A DNA stretch of 64,000 bases from Fidelibacterota bacterium (GCA_028718545.1 JAQULT010000001.1:86206-150205); one strand, 5' to 3'; positions 8,688-18,002 are shown, counted from the stretch's first letter. Translations and numbers: made by a program. The notes: generated by a model not told the origin, from the letters alone.

Positions 8688-9893
8688 GTGGAAATAGGAT
8701 CCATGCCGGAACAAAAAAAGAATTCCCGGGTGTTCTTCAGTCTTTTTCTCATGCTGAGCGCCTTCATTCCCGCTTCCGCCGGCGACAGCAGTGAATGGCA
8801 TATACGGGTAAAAAATACCGGAGACCTCCCGGCCGGAGAGGCGGTTTATATTGCCGGGACTTTCAATTACTGGGATCCCGGCGATCCGGATTATCGTTTG
8901 CAGCGCAATGCGGACGGAAGCTGGCAGATCCGTATGGAACTTCCCGCGGGCAAGACGGAATTCAAGTTTACCCGCGGAAGCTGGGATAATGTCGAGACAA
9001 AAGCAAAAGGTGCAATGCGGCAAAACCGCCGGATACGTTTACATAAAGCACTCCATCGCCGGCAATACCGGATCACCAGCTGGCAGGATCCGGCTCTTTC
9101 CCGGGAAATAGAAGCAAGCATCAGCGGAACAGTGGATATCCTTCCGGAATTTGCGATTCCGCAATTGCAGCGCAGCCGCAGAATCTGGATCTATTTGCCC
9201 CCCGCTTATGCACAGTCGAACGCGCATTATCCGGTCCTTTATATGCAGGACGGTCAGAATTGTTTTTCCCAAGCAAGCGCTTTCGGCAGAGAGTGGCAGG
9301 CGGACGAGACACTGGAGAAACTGATTCGAAAGAAAAAGATCCCTGCCCTTATCGTTGTTGCCATCGATAACAGTCAGGATCACCGATTGAGTGAATATTC
9401 CCCTTTTGTTTATTCTCATGAAAAGCGCGAAGTAAAGCCCGAAGGCGAATTATATGCGGCTTTTATCGCTCAAACCTTAAAGCCCTATATCGATGCGCAT
9501 TATCGTACTCTGCCCGGTCGCGAGCACAACGGCCTGCTAGGTAGTTCCCTGGGAGGCCTGATCTCGCTCTGCACGCTGCTGAACTACCCGGAAAGCTTTT
9601 CAAAGGCAGGCTGCATGTCCTCATCATTTCGGCTTTTCCCCGGAAAAATACAGGCATACATTGCCGAAAGGCCCTTCCGGTATCCCGTCCGGATCTGGAT
9701 GGATATGGGTACAAAAGAATCGGACCGGGACCGCCGCAAAGCCCATCAGGAGACAAGCGCCCGGGCGCTGCGCGAAAGTGCATCGGAACTGCGTTACCGG
9801 GTAATCATTGGCGGAGAACATAACGAAGAAAGCTGGGGCCGGCGCTTTGGAAGGGTCTTGCGCTATCTTTACGGAGGACGGGATGTACAATGA
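8688..9893 (+). CDS. secreted esterase with N-terminal glycogen-binding-like module
   Basis: This 401-residue protein has a signal peptide (about residues 6-32), a carbohydrate-binding module of the CBM20/CBM48 type (about 35-105, with AGTFNYWDPGDPDY and ELPAGKTEFKF), and a C-terminal alpha/beta-hydrolase of the putative esterase family (PF00756-like). The nucleophile is S287 in GSSLGG. Family members include enterobactin esterase- and feruloyl esterase-like enzymes; the substrate here is unknown. The starch-type module and the location beside two GH13 enzymes suggest it acts on glucans or attached groups. The GTG at 8688 follows AAGGAG at 13 nt; an ATG at 8703 is an alternative. The last codons overlap the start of recG by 11 nt. 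Confidence 0.82.
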   Translation: MEIGSMPEQKKNSRVFFSLFLMLSAFIPASAGDSSEWHIRVKNTGDLPAGEAVYIAGTFNYWDPGDPDYRLQRNADGSWQIRMELPAGKTEFKFTRGSWDNVETKAKGAMRQNRRIRLHKALHRRQYRITSWQDPALSREIEASISGTVDILPEFAIPQLQRSRRIWIYLPPAYAQSNAHYPVLYMQDGQNCFSQASAFGREWQADETLEKLIRKKKIPALIVVAIDNSQDHRLSEYSPFVYSHEKREVKPEGELYAAFIAQTLKPYIDAHYRTLPGREHNGLLGSSLGGLISLCTLLNYPESFSKAGCMSSSFRLFPGKIQAYIAERPFRYPVRIWMDMGTKESDRDRRKAHQETSARALRESASELRYRVIIGGEHNEESWGRRFGRVLRYLYGGRDVQ

Positions 9894-11964
9894 CCTGCAA
9901 ATCCCGGTCGTAAATTTACCCATGATCGGTATCCGCCGGCAGCAAGCACTGGCTGGCGTGGGTATCCATACACTGGAAGATCTTCTCTATTATGTGCCGC
10001 GAAATTATCTGGACCGGAGTTCCGTCAAAGCCATCGGGCATCTGGTGGTCGGGGAATCCTGTACGGTGATCGGTGAGGTTTTGCGCGTGAAACTAATGCA
10101 GGCGCACCGGCGGAAAATATTCAAAGTGGAGATCTCGGATACATCGGGTTTACTGACGCTGAACTGGTTTCATGGCATTGAATGGATCAGCAAGGCCTTT
10201 AAACCCGGAGATACGGTTTCGGTGTTCGGGAAGGTGGATTTTTATAACGGACTTGTCATGACACACCCGGATTATGATTTTATCGATCAAAAAAGGGATA
10301 CGTTAAATACCGGTGCCGTGATCCCGGTTTACCCGCTGACCCAGGAACTGCGCCGCAGCGGTTTCAGCAGCCGCTCATTCCGCAAATTGTTCGCATCCGT
10401 GCTTGACTTACTGCCACCGGACATTCCCCACGGCATTCCGGAATCCCTGCGGCGGGAACAGGGTTTTATGTCCTTTTCCGAGGCGATCCGGCAACTGCAT
10501 TTTCCCGGTTCCGCCGAAACTCTGCAATCGGCGCTGCGCCGCTTTAAATTTGAAGAATTTTTCATGCTGCAGTTATTGATGGCGATCCGGAAACAAAAAC
10601 TGCAGCGGGAAAAGAACAGCGCTCCCTGCAGTAAAGCAGGAGATATTGTCCATCGCCTTTACCATCAGCTGCCCTTTGAACCGACTGGAGCACAGAAACG
10701 CGTGGTTAAGGAGATCTATGCCGATCTGCGCGGCGAAGTCCCGATGAACCGGCTGCTCCAGGGCGATGTGGGCTCCGGGAAGACCCTGGTAGCGGCAATG
10801 TGCGCCGCCATAATGACCGCGAATGGCTATCAGACGGCCATCATGGCACCGACGGAGATCCTTGCGGAACAGCATGCCCGGCATTTTCGCCGGGAATTCG
10901 AACGTCTTGGCGTGGAGTCCTGCCTGATCACGGGAAAAACGCCGCGCAAGCAGCGTGAAACAATGCTGGAAGGAATTGTTCTTGGAAAGATCCCCATTGT
11001 GATCGGAACGCATGCGCTCATATCCGATGACGTACGCTTTCATGCTCTCGGTCTGGTCGTGATTGATGAGCAGCACCGATTTGGCGTCGAACAGCGGGGC
11101 TCCCTGATCGGGAAAGCCGCACAGCCGCATGTGTTGGCCATGACAGCCACCCCCATTCCCCGTACACTGAGCATGGCGCTATACGGAGATATGGATGTAT
11201 CACTGATCGATGAGATGCCGCGGGGACGAAAGCCGGTGCGTACCAAAGTAGTGGAACCCGGTCGGCTTGAGCAGGTTTACCGTTTTCTGGAAAAGGAAAT
11301 GCAGGCCGGCAGACAGGTCTATGTAGTTTATCCGCTGATCAGTGAATCGGAAAAGATGGATCTGCAGGCGCTTGAGCAGGGTTTTTCCGATCTTAGCCGC
11401 CGTTTTTCGGAGTACCGGCCCGAAATGCTGCACGGAAAAACAAAGAAAGAGGAAAAGCTGCGCATTATGCAGGATTTTATGGAAGGCCGGTCGAAAATGC
11501 TGGTCAGCACGACCGTGATCGAAGTGGGTATCGACAATCCCAGGGCCAGCGTCATGCTCATTGAAAATGCGGAACGTTTCGGACTCAGTCAGCTGCATCA
11601 GCTGCGCGGCAGGGTTGGCCGCGGAACGGAGGCTTCCTGGTGCATCCTGATCCGTCGCAGTGATGCGGATATAGCTCTGGAACGCCTGCAGGTCCTTGAA
11701 AAGAACAACAACGGTTTCCGTATCGCGGAAGAAGATTTGCGGCAGCGCGGACAGGGGGAAATGTTTGGCGTGCGGCAACATGGCTTGCCGGAATTCAGGT
11801 TTGTGGACATGTACACGGATCGTCCTCTTCTGGAAACTGCACGGAAAGCGGCCTTTGATCTGATAAAATCCGATCCGCATTTGCTCAAAACGGAGCACCG
11901 TGATCTGCGCGCTTATTTTTTACGCCATTATAAAGACAAGTTACGGCATGCAGGGATTTCATGA
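9883..11964 (+). CDS. recG: ATP-dependent DNA helicase RecG
   Basis: RecG remodels stalled replication forks and branch-migrates Holliday junctions. The product is 693 residues, the usual family length. It has an N-terminal wedge/OB domain (about 40-150) and two RecA-like helicase domains: Walker A GDVGSGKT at about 294-301, the DEQH box at about 395-398, and TATPIPRTL, followed by VSTTVIEVGIDNP and QLRGRVGRG. The ATG at 9883-9885 was chosen because GGAGG lies just upstream and it gives the family length; the frame is open further upstream but there it lies inside the esterase gene. The 11-nt overlap with the esterase suggests translational coupling to an unrelated gene. Confidence 0.97.
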   Translation: MYNDLQIPVVNLPMIGIRRQQALAGVGIHTLEDLLYYVPRNYLDRSSVKAIGHLVVGESCTVIGEVLRVKLMQAHRRKIFKVEISDTSGLLTLNWFHGIEWISKAFKPGDTVSVFGKVDFYNGLVMTHPDYDFIDQKRDTLNTGAVIPVYPLTQELRRSGFSSRSFRKLFASVLDLLPPDIPHGIPESLRREQGFMSFSEAIRQLHFPGSAETLQSALRRFKFEEFFMLQLLMAIRKQKLQREKNSAPCSKAGDIVHRLYHQLPFEPTGAQKRVVKEIYADLRGEVPMNRLLQGDVGSGKTLVAAMCAAIMTANGYQTAIMAPTEILAEQHARHFRREFERLGVESCLITGKTPRKQRETMLEGIVLGKIPIVIGTHALISDDVRFHALGLVVIDEQHRFGVEQRGSLIGKAAQPHVLAMTATPIPRTLSMALYGDMDVSLIDEMPRGRKPVRTKVVEPGRLEQVYRFLEKEMQAGRQVYVVYPLISESEKMDLQALEQGFSDLSRRFSEYRPEMLHGKTKKEEKLRIMQDFMEGRSKMLVSTTVIEVGIDNPRASVMLIENAERFGLSQLHQLRGRVGRGTEASWCILIRRSDADIALERLQVLEKNNNGFRIAEEDLRQRGQGEMFGVRQHGLPEFRFVDMYTDRPLLETARKAAFDLIKSDPHLLKTEHRDLRAYFLRHYKDKLRHAGIS

Positions 11965-12107
11965 ATTCCGGGTTTACTCCCAAGATCCTGAATGATTGAC
12001 GACAGGCGAAAATTTTAACTATTCCATTTCTCCCATACTCCCTCACTCCTATACTCAGGAATCCGGGTATAATGCGGATTGTATAATCAAGTGAAAGCGG
12101 GCTGGAG

Positions 12108-12193
12108 CGGGAAGGCCTTAGGGGCTTCCCGGAGTCAATCCGATCGGAGATTGGATTGACTCAAATAAATTGACTCAAATAAATTGACTCAAA
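12108..12193. repeat. hairpins plus TTGACTCAA tandem array
   Basis: Between the convergent recG and FAD-oxidoreductase genes lie two inverted repeats: an imperfect one at about 12108-12130 (GGGAAG...CTTCCC) and a perfect 10-bp one at 12132-12162 (GAGTCAATCC/GGATTGACTC, 11-nt loop). The second runs into three copies of TTGACTCAA spaced 14 bp apart (12156-12193), ending 3 bp from the stop codon of the minus-strand gene. The same heptamer array recurs at 42.25 and 49.15 kb. There is no T-run, so I do not call a standard terminator, although bidirectional termination is possible. Confidence 0.6.
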
Positions 12194-12196
12194 CCG

Positions 12197-13348
12197 TTAC
12201 TGCAGCGCTTCCCGGCTATCAAAACTGCGGTAAGGACTCAACTGCTCAAGTATAAAGCGATGCGCAGATGAAGAATTCGCGATAATTTCACTGAGAATCC
12301 TGCCCAGCCCGGGACCCAGCATAAAACCCTGTCCGCACATGCCGATGGCAAGAAAATTGTTCTCCATTTCCCGGTTATAGCCGATCATCGGGAAAGCGTC
12401 GGGCGTCATGGGATACAATCCCCGCCAGGTTCGGCGGATCCGCAGACCCCGCAGGCGCGGATAAATGCCGATCATCCGTCTGACGACCAGCGGCAGAAAT
12501 TCCGAGGTATTGTCGCAATCAAATCCGTTCCGCGCAGGATGCGGCGTGATGCAGAATACGATCTGCCCTTCTTTATTCTGATAAAAATAGTAATTTTTGG
12601 AATCCTTTTCCGGTCGCATATCTACGATCATGGGATCGAAAAGTGCCTGTACCGGCTCGCTGATCCCGGCTTCATGCGAATCGGGGTTGACCGGGAAATC
12701 CTGACCGCTTAGTTTTGCGATGGCGGCGGCATGCGCACCGGCGCAATTGATGACCAGACCGGCGGAATAGATGCCTCCCTTTGTACGAACTTCTTCGATC
12801 TGCTTTCCCCGGATCCGCATTTCACGGACTTCTTCTCCGAAATAAAAATCCGCGCCACACTTTCTTGCCAGCTGAAAATAGGCATCGGAAGTCAATAGCG
12901 GCGAAGCGGAACCGTCCTCCGGAGAAAAGGTGCCGCCAAGCAGTCCGACAGGATTGATTCCAGGTATCAGACGCATGATTGCATCCGCGGAAAGCCAGGA
13001 AATGTTGAGCTTGTAGCGGGTCTGGATCTGCAAAAGTTCCTTGAAGGTCCTTTCCTCTTCACGGCGATAGGCCGGGTAACAGTAACCGCCCTGTTTCCAG
13101 TGAATATCATAACCGTATTCTTCCTGCATAGCTGCAAGACAATGGATGCTTTCCTGGCAGATAGCGATCTTGGCGGGATCGGAATGGGTCGCACGCACAC
13201 CACCGATCGCCGCACGGTTTTGTCCGCGCCCGACGGAGGCTTCCTTTTCCAGAACCGCAACCCGGAGTTTTTCGGATGCCAGATAGAAAGCCAGAGGAAC
13301 GCCCACACTGCCGGCGCCGATGATCAGAATATCGTAGTGTTTTGTCAC
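12197..13348 (-). CDS. FAD-dependent amino acid dehydrogenase, DAO family
   Basis: This 383-residue flavoprotein is of the D-amino acid/glycine/sarcosine oxidase superfamily. It opens with the dinucleotide fold IIGAGSVGVPLAFYLA and continues with the FAD-contact motif RGQNRAAIGGVRATH. The C-terminal part contains GLYPMTPDAFPMIG and GMCGQGFMLGPGLG. It overlaps the upstream partner gene by 4 nt (ATGA type). In family systems such as HcnBC, sarcosine oxidase or hydroxyproline dehydrogenase, this subunit oxidises the amine. Electrons then pass to the Fe-S/FAD partner. The exact substrate (glycine, sarcosine, D-proline or hydroxyproline) cannot be decided from sequence. Confidence 0.85.
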   Translation of the reverse strand: MTKHYDILIIGAGSVGVPLAFYLASEKLRVAVLEKEASVGRGQNRAAIGGVRATHSDPAKIAICQESIHCLAAMQEEYGYDIHWKQGGYCYPAYRREEERTFKELLQIQTRYKLNISWLSADAIMRLIPGINPVGLLGGTFSPEDGSASPLLTSDAYFQLARKCGADFYFGEEVREMRIRGKQIEEVRTKGGIYSAGLVINCAGAHAAAIAKLSGQDFPVNPDSHEAGISEPVQALFDPMIVDMRPEKDSKNYYFYQNKEGQIVFCITPHPARNGFDCDNTSEFLPLVVRRMIGIYPRLRGLRIRRTWRGLYPMTPDAFPMIGYNREMENNFLAIGMCGQGFMLGPGLGRILSEIIANSSSAHRFILEQLSPYRSFDSREALQ

Positions 13349-15426
13349 AGATCCTCCCGGCTCTTTTCCGTATCTTCGTTGATCAGCGCCTGCATGGGTA
13401 TTTCGACCGAAAGAGGACGCTTGCGGTTAGGGGTCAGTGTTTCGGGAGAAATGCCCAGATCGCGAAAGATCTTCGGGAGTAATAGTGCGCAGTTCCTTCC
13501 GCCGCAGGATCCCATACCCACACGCAAGACCTTTAGCTGATTCAGATCGCGGACCGCGTGTTCCCGGATGAATTTCCGGATCTCTCCTGCCGTGACCATT
13601 TCGCAATGGCAAAGATAAGCATTATCGGGAACATAAGAAAGATCCGTGTTTTCGGAAGCTTTGGTCTCCGACTCCGCCTGGACCCGGATTCCGGCGATCT
13701 CCGTGGCATTTTTCAGGGACACCGCCATTGTCAATAAGGTTGTCCGGGTCTTTTTATGAAAACGGATTTGTTCGACGGTCCCGTCCTCAAGGTAATTCCC
13801 TTCAATATCGGTCAGCGGCAAGGTCGCTCCGGGTTCGAACCCGGGAATGAATTCATAGGGCAGCACCAGTTCCGCACGTTTCCCGTCCAACTGCCTTGCA
13901 AGTGTGATCGCCAGTCCGGGACAAATTGCCACGCACTGCATACAGCCGGTACATTTGCCGGTATATTCCGGTACATCCAGAATATTATGAAGGCGGGGAT
14001 GCAGCTGAATGGCATTGACGGGGCAGATACTTACGCAAGGATTGCAGGGGATTTCCTGCAGGCAGTGAATGATCGGTTGAAAATTTTCCTTGAGTTCTAT
14101 TTGCTGGCGGGGATAGGTTTTCCCCGGCGGACTTTTAAGAACACGCGCTTTTTCATAGTAAGTTTCGTCGATTTTTATATCTTTTCCCAGCAATTTGGCC
14201 ATTTTCAATCCGCTGATGCGTCCGCCGAACATGGCAGAGGATGCTTCCGCGATCGCTTCAGCATCACCGGCTTTGAGTACCGGGAATCCAAATTCTTGTG
14301 CCATTTCAAAGAATTCGTCAATGGGTGCCAGTCCCACGGCAATCAGCAGAGTATCCACATCAAAGGTTTTTGCGGTTTCCAGCAAGGGATTACCTTCTTC
14401 ATCGACCTCCGCAATAGTCACGCGTTCGATCTTGTCATTTCCGCCGGCGCTCAGAACCGTATGCCGAAGATAAAGAGGAACGCCCATACGGCGGATCTTG
14501 TCCGCATGGACCTTGTAACCGCCGGGCTGCGGAAGAATATCGCAAATCCCCTTTACGCTGATCCCGGCCTGCAGAGCATGATAGGCAGCGATCAGTCCCA
14601 CATTCCCGCTGCCGACGATGAAAATTTTACCGGCAGCACGGACTCCGTCACGGTTGACCAGGGTCTGAAAGGCGCCGGCGCCAAAAACTCCCGGCAACTG
14701 GTTCCCGGGAAAGATCAGAGAACGTTCGCGTGCACCGGCGGAGATCAGCAGGCCTTTAAAATCAACAAGAGCGTAGTTTTTGTTGCCGATAAATAATCCT
14801 GCTTTGCGGTCTTTGTAGATACCGGCAACAAGGGTGTCGCTCAGAATACGGATACCGGCATGTACGCGCAGCTGTTCTTCCAGAAGTTCGGCGATCCGGT
14901 GTCCGCGCGTTCCGGCGTAACAGTCGGCAGTGGAACCGAAGAATTTATGCGTCTGGAGCAGAAGTTTTCCTCCGGGCCTTGTTTTGTCATCCGCCAGAAT
15001 GACCGAAAAACCGGCATTTGCCAGCTCCAATGCCGCAGTCATTCCGGAAGGACCTCCTCCTACGACCAGAACGTCACAGCCATCGTTCAGCGACCGGGAT
15101 TTTCCGGGTTTACGCTTGCTTTCCGCCAATTCCGGCAAGCCTTCCAGTGTGCGGACATCCATGCCTGCTTTCAGGGGGGTAATGCAGGATTTCAGGGGAA
15201 TACCATTAATGAGGACCGTGCAATGCGAACACTGACCGTTAGCACAAAAGATCCCCTGGGAAAGATGATTCCGGTAGTGATAAGAAAACGTATGGATACC
15301 GTTCGCGATCAGAGCGGAAGAAACCGGCTCGCCTTCATGTCCACTGCAGCTTTTGCCGTTACAGGTAAAAAGAACTTCTCGCTTCCCCGGAATGTCCAGT
15401 ACCGGGTGCTTCTTAATATATTGCAC
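13345..15426 (-). CDS. multi-cluster Fe-S/FAD oxidoreductase, HcnA/B-like fusion
   Basis: This 693-residue electron-transfer subunit is built from several modules. Residues about 10-90 are a [2Fe-2S] domain with CNGKSCSG and CANGQCSHC. Residues about 95-420 are a pyridine-nucleotide disulfide oxidoreductase fold (VVGGGPSGMTAALELA, then VGSGNVGLIAA). Next come two [4Fe-4S] motifs (CNPCVSICP and CTGCMQCVAICP). The C-terminus is a BFD-like [2Fe-2S] domain (CHCE...GMGSCGGRNC). The start is GTG at 15424-15426 with AGGAG 7 nt upstream. It is translationally coupled to the DAO-type subunit. The inserted ferredoxin domain suggests that electrons go to ferredoxin or a membrane carrier rather than oxygen, in keeping with anaerobic use. 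Confidence 0.85.
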   Translation of the reverse strand: MQYIKKHPVLDIPGKREVLFTCNGKSCSGHEGEPVSSALIANGIHTFSYHYRNHLSQGIFCANGQCSHCTVLINGIPLKSCITPLKAGMDVRTLEGLPELAESKRKPGKSRSLNDGCDVLVVGGGPSGMTAALELANAGFSVILADDKTRPGGKLLLQTHKFFGSTADCYAGTRGHRIAELLEEQLRVHAGIRILSDTLVAGIYKDRKAGLFIGNKNYALVDFKGLLISAGARERSLIFPGNQLPGVFGAGAFQTLVNRDGVRAAGKIFIVGSGNVGLIAAYHALQAGISVKGICDILPQPGGYKVHADKIRRMGVPLYLRHTVLSAGGNDKIERVTIAEVDEEGNPLLETAKTFDVDTLLIAVGLAPIDEFFEMAQEFGFPVLKAGDAEAIAEASSAMFGGRISGLKMAKLLGKDIKIDETYYEKARVLKSPPGKTYPRQQIELKENFQPIIHCLQEIPCNPCVSICPVNAIQLHPRLHNILDVPEYTGKCTGCMQCVAICPGLAITLARQLDGKRAELVLPYEFIPGFEPGATLPLTDIEGNYLEDGTVEQIRFHKKTRTTLLTMAVSLKNATEIAGIRVQAESETKASENTDLSYVPDNAYLCHCEMVTAGEIRKFIREHAVRDLNQLKVLRVGMGSCGGRNCALLLPKIFRDLGISPETLTPNRKRPLSVEIPMQALINEDTEKSREDL

Positions 15427-15657
15427 AGAATACTCCTAATAAACAGCGAAAATGTAGTGAAAAAATCCCGGAAAATCATGAAAAATATCTTTCACGGTCA
15501 ATTAAACGTCAATCGCTGTTCTTTCATTTAAAAATAAATATATTAAATTAAGAAGGTTAAAAAAACATGATGTACTAAAAAAAACGGTTCAATTTCAGAT
15601 AAAATCATTTAAATTAGAGAAATAAATATCAATTATAGTCACTAACGGATAACATAT

Positions 15658-16917
15658 ATGACGAAACATACAAAAGGAGCACTGATCATTGAACAACACC
15701 GTCATCACGGTGAGGCGATCTATGCTGACATTAAGGGTATCTTTGACGAATACCAGATTGCATCGTCGCTGGCAGAAGCCTCCGCATTAACGGAACGTTT
15801 CGATTTCGACATGATCATCATTAATCCGTTTTTCCCTGATGGCAGCGGAAGGATCTACATTAAAAGCCTTAAAGAAAATGTGAAAACCCAGAATATTCCG
15901 ATAGTCGTGACCAGTGATTTACCGGAGAAGACCGTTAAACTGGATTTCTATGCCGTTGGTGCGGATGCATATTTTGAAATGCCCTATGATATCGACAAAT
16001 TTCGCGCTACCGTACAGGAAAAACTCAACAGGCACGTGAAAGTCCTGCTGAACAACGGTATTGATACCGTTACCGGTTTTATGCCTCGCAATGATTTCGA
16101 AGCCATATACCGCAAGGAACAGCAATTCGCGGCCGATGTGAACAAAGAGCTGGCACTTGGGATCGTCGCTCCCGTAGACATAGATTTTGTCATCAGAGAC
16201 TACGGTCTGGAGGCGGGAGATAAGCTGATGTCAGTATTAAGCCGCCTGATGCGCGGGATGTGCAAACAGGAATTGAAAGCAAGCATGTGGACACAAAAAT
16301 CCATCGTTTTTATTGTGCCCGATAAAAATATCCTGGAAATAAAAAAAGGCCTTGAGCTAATCCGCAAGAAATATCTTGAAGAAATGAAAGATATTACAAA
16401 ATTACAGTTAACGCCGGGATTGCGTGTCGTACTGGATAAAATGAGTCCCGAGCTTCCGCTTGTCGGAGCCGTTGACAGGATGATCAACCAATTGATCATT
16501 ATGTCACGCAACGAGAATTTGGAGAGCATTGCCTTTTATGCGGAATATCAGTCACTGAAAAAGCACATCATTATTGCCGATCCGGACCCGGTCAGCGTGA
16601 ATGTGATCCGGCACCGTCTGAGCAGAGAAGGATATATTGTAGAAAAGGCGGACAGCGCAGAGAAGCTCCTTACGCATCCCGCGCTGAACGATATCGCCGC
16701 GCTTCTGGTTGACAGCGCCGTGAGCGGGGGTGGCATTGGTATGGTGAAAGAATTACGCAGGGAGGCTGCTATAAAAGATATTCCCATTATGCTGCTCAGC
16801 CGCTACGGACACGAAGAAGAGATCAGTGAAGCCTTTGAAGCGGGCGTTCGGGACTATCTGCTGAAACCTTTTTCTCCGGTGGAATTATCCGCACGTATAA
16901 AACGTCTCACCGCCTGA
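15658..16917 (+). CDS. REC-degenerate GGDEF-REC regulator of exopolysaccharide operon
   Basis: This 419-residue cytoplasmic protein has three signalling modules. The N-terminal receiver (about 8-125) has Asn56 where the phosphoacceptor Asp belongs (MIIINPF) and Met108 where the conserved Lys belongs (YFEMPYD), so it is a pseudo-receiver. The middle (about 135-290) keeps GGDEF-domain landmarks: DTVTGFMPRNDFE for D.LTGL.NR..FE, then DIDFVIRDYGLEAGDKLM. The GGDEF loop itself reads WTQKS, so cyclase activity is not expected. The C-terminal receiver (about 302-418) retains D352 and K403. It heads a tight operon with HEAT, GT2 and YaiO-type genes. It probably controls polysaccharide output by protein contact rather than by making cyclic-di-GMP. 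Confidence 0.85.
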   Translation: MTKHTKGALIIEQHRHHGEAIYADIKGIFDEYQIASSLAEASALTERFDFDMIIINPFFPDGSGRIYIKSLKENVKTQNIPIVVTSDLPEKTVKLDFYAVGADAYFEMPYDIDKFRATVQEKLNRHVKVLLNNGIDTVTGFMPRNDFEAIYRKEQQFAADVNKELALGIVAPVDIDFVIRDYGLEAGDKLMSVLSRLMRGMCKQELKASMWTQKSIVFIVPDKNILEIKKGLELIRKKYLEEMKDITKLQLTPGLRVVLDKMSPELPLVGAVDRMINQLIIMSRNENLESIAFYAEYQSLKKHIIIADPDPVSVNVIRHRLSREGYIVEKADSAEKLLTHPALNDIAALLVDSAVSGGGIGMVKELRREAAIKDIPIMLLSRYGHEEEISEAFEAGVRDYLLKPFSPVELSARIKRLTA

Positions 16918-16927
16918 AAAAATTGAA

Positions 16928-18001
16928 ATGATCAATAAAATCAGTACATTGCTGCAAAATTTTGTGAAGGGCGGCGAGGATCCTTTCATTCTCTGGGTGC
17001 TGTTGGGATTGCTGGTTTTTTTTACATTCAGTACCGTCATACTTTTTTTTATTGCCTTTTATATCCGTTCCCATAATCTATTGATAGAAAAGCGTAGGGA
17101 AAAACAGCATAAAAGCTGGGACCCGTATATCCTGGGGGTCATGGACGGGAGTCTTACTCCGGAAAAAGCATTTCAGGACATCCGGGCCAACTGCTCCATT
17201 CCCTATCTGATGTATCTGGAGAAATATATTTCCGTATTGCGCGGAAAAGAAAAAGAACGGCTACAAACACTCGGTACTTTGTCTATGCGGCGCATTAAAA
17301 AACTCTTAAACAGCCCGTTCCGCAACATGCGGCTGTTCGGCATTCATTTACTGGCGCTATTTAACCAGGAGGAAGCGTATAAGAGTATTCGTATCGCCAG
17401 AAGAGATAAGGATCTTATTCTGCTGGCTATCATAGAAATGCGGATGGCACGGGATCCGGCGATAAAAAAAAGGTTATTGCAATATCTTTTCGGGCTGCCC
17501 TTTGTCAGTCCGATTTATATCAGCAATATCGCTGCAGACATGGGGACAGGGATTACTCCTTATTTGCGGGAGATGATCTTAAAAGAAGATCAAAAACCCT
17601 TTATACTGATCGTTGCAGCAGAAACGCTGAAACATATGCATGATGCGAGCTGTCTGGACCTGACCGCCTATGTTCTCGGCAAAGGAGGCCAGATGCCTGT
17701 AGTGCTTGCCGCCTGGCTGCGGTATATGGAAATGTTCGCCGATGAAACCTATTTGCCGTTCATCAAACCTTTCACCGCACACGCCGAGCTGATGGTGCGT
17801 ATTGCGGCTATAAGGGCATACATAGAAGCCACTCCACGGCTCTCGGTGTTCTTTATCGAACACTGTTTCAACGATCCCTCAGTACAGATCGCCGTTAATG
17901 CGGCCGAAAAACTGCACCTGAGGACCGAACTGCCATATATTGAGATAGATCGGATTGCGGCATTTCGTTGGGGTGAAATTTACAGGGAAATGGTTTACTG
18001 A
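16928..18001 (+). CDS. membrane-anchored HEAT-repeat-like protein
   Basis: This 357-residue protein has one strong N-terminal transmembrane segment (about 21-47). A long all-helical cytoplasmic domain follows, with repeated paired helices resembling HEAT or PBS-lyase-like repeats (for example the stretches around residues 135-180 and 270-330). Such solenoids usually mediate protein-protein contact. It starts 11 bp after the regulator and ends one base before the glycosyltransferase start. This points to a scaffold linking the regulator with the synthase in the membrane. No enzymatic motif is seen. Confidence 0.75.
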   Translation: MINKISTLLQNFVKGGEDPFILWVLLGLLVFFTFSTVILFFIAFYIRSHNLLIEKRREKQHKSWDPYILGVMDGSLTPEKAFQDIRANCSIPYLMYLEKYISVLRGKEKERLQTLGTLSMRRIKKLLNSPFRNMRLFGIHLLALFNQEEAYKSIRIARRDKDLILLAIIEMRMARDPAIKKRLLQYLFGLPFVSPIYISNIAADMGTGITPYLREMILKEDQKPFILIVAAETLKHMHDASCLDLTAYVLGKGGQMPVVLAAWLRYMEMFADETYLPFIKPFTAHAELMVRIAAIRAYIEATPRLSVFFIEHCFNDPSVQIAVNAAEKLHLRTELPYIEIDRIAAFRWGEIYREMVY

Positions 18002-18002
18002 T

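Noticed and set aside
12156..12193. TTGACTCAA array as a CRISPR
   Set aside because: The units are 9-11 bp with 3-5 bp of near-constant AT filler; there are no 28-37 bp repeats, no unique spacers and no cas genes.
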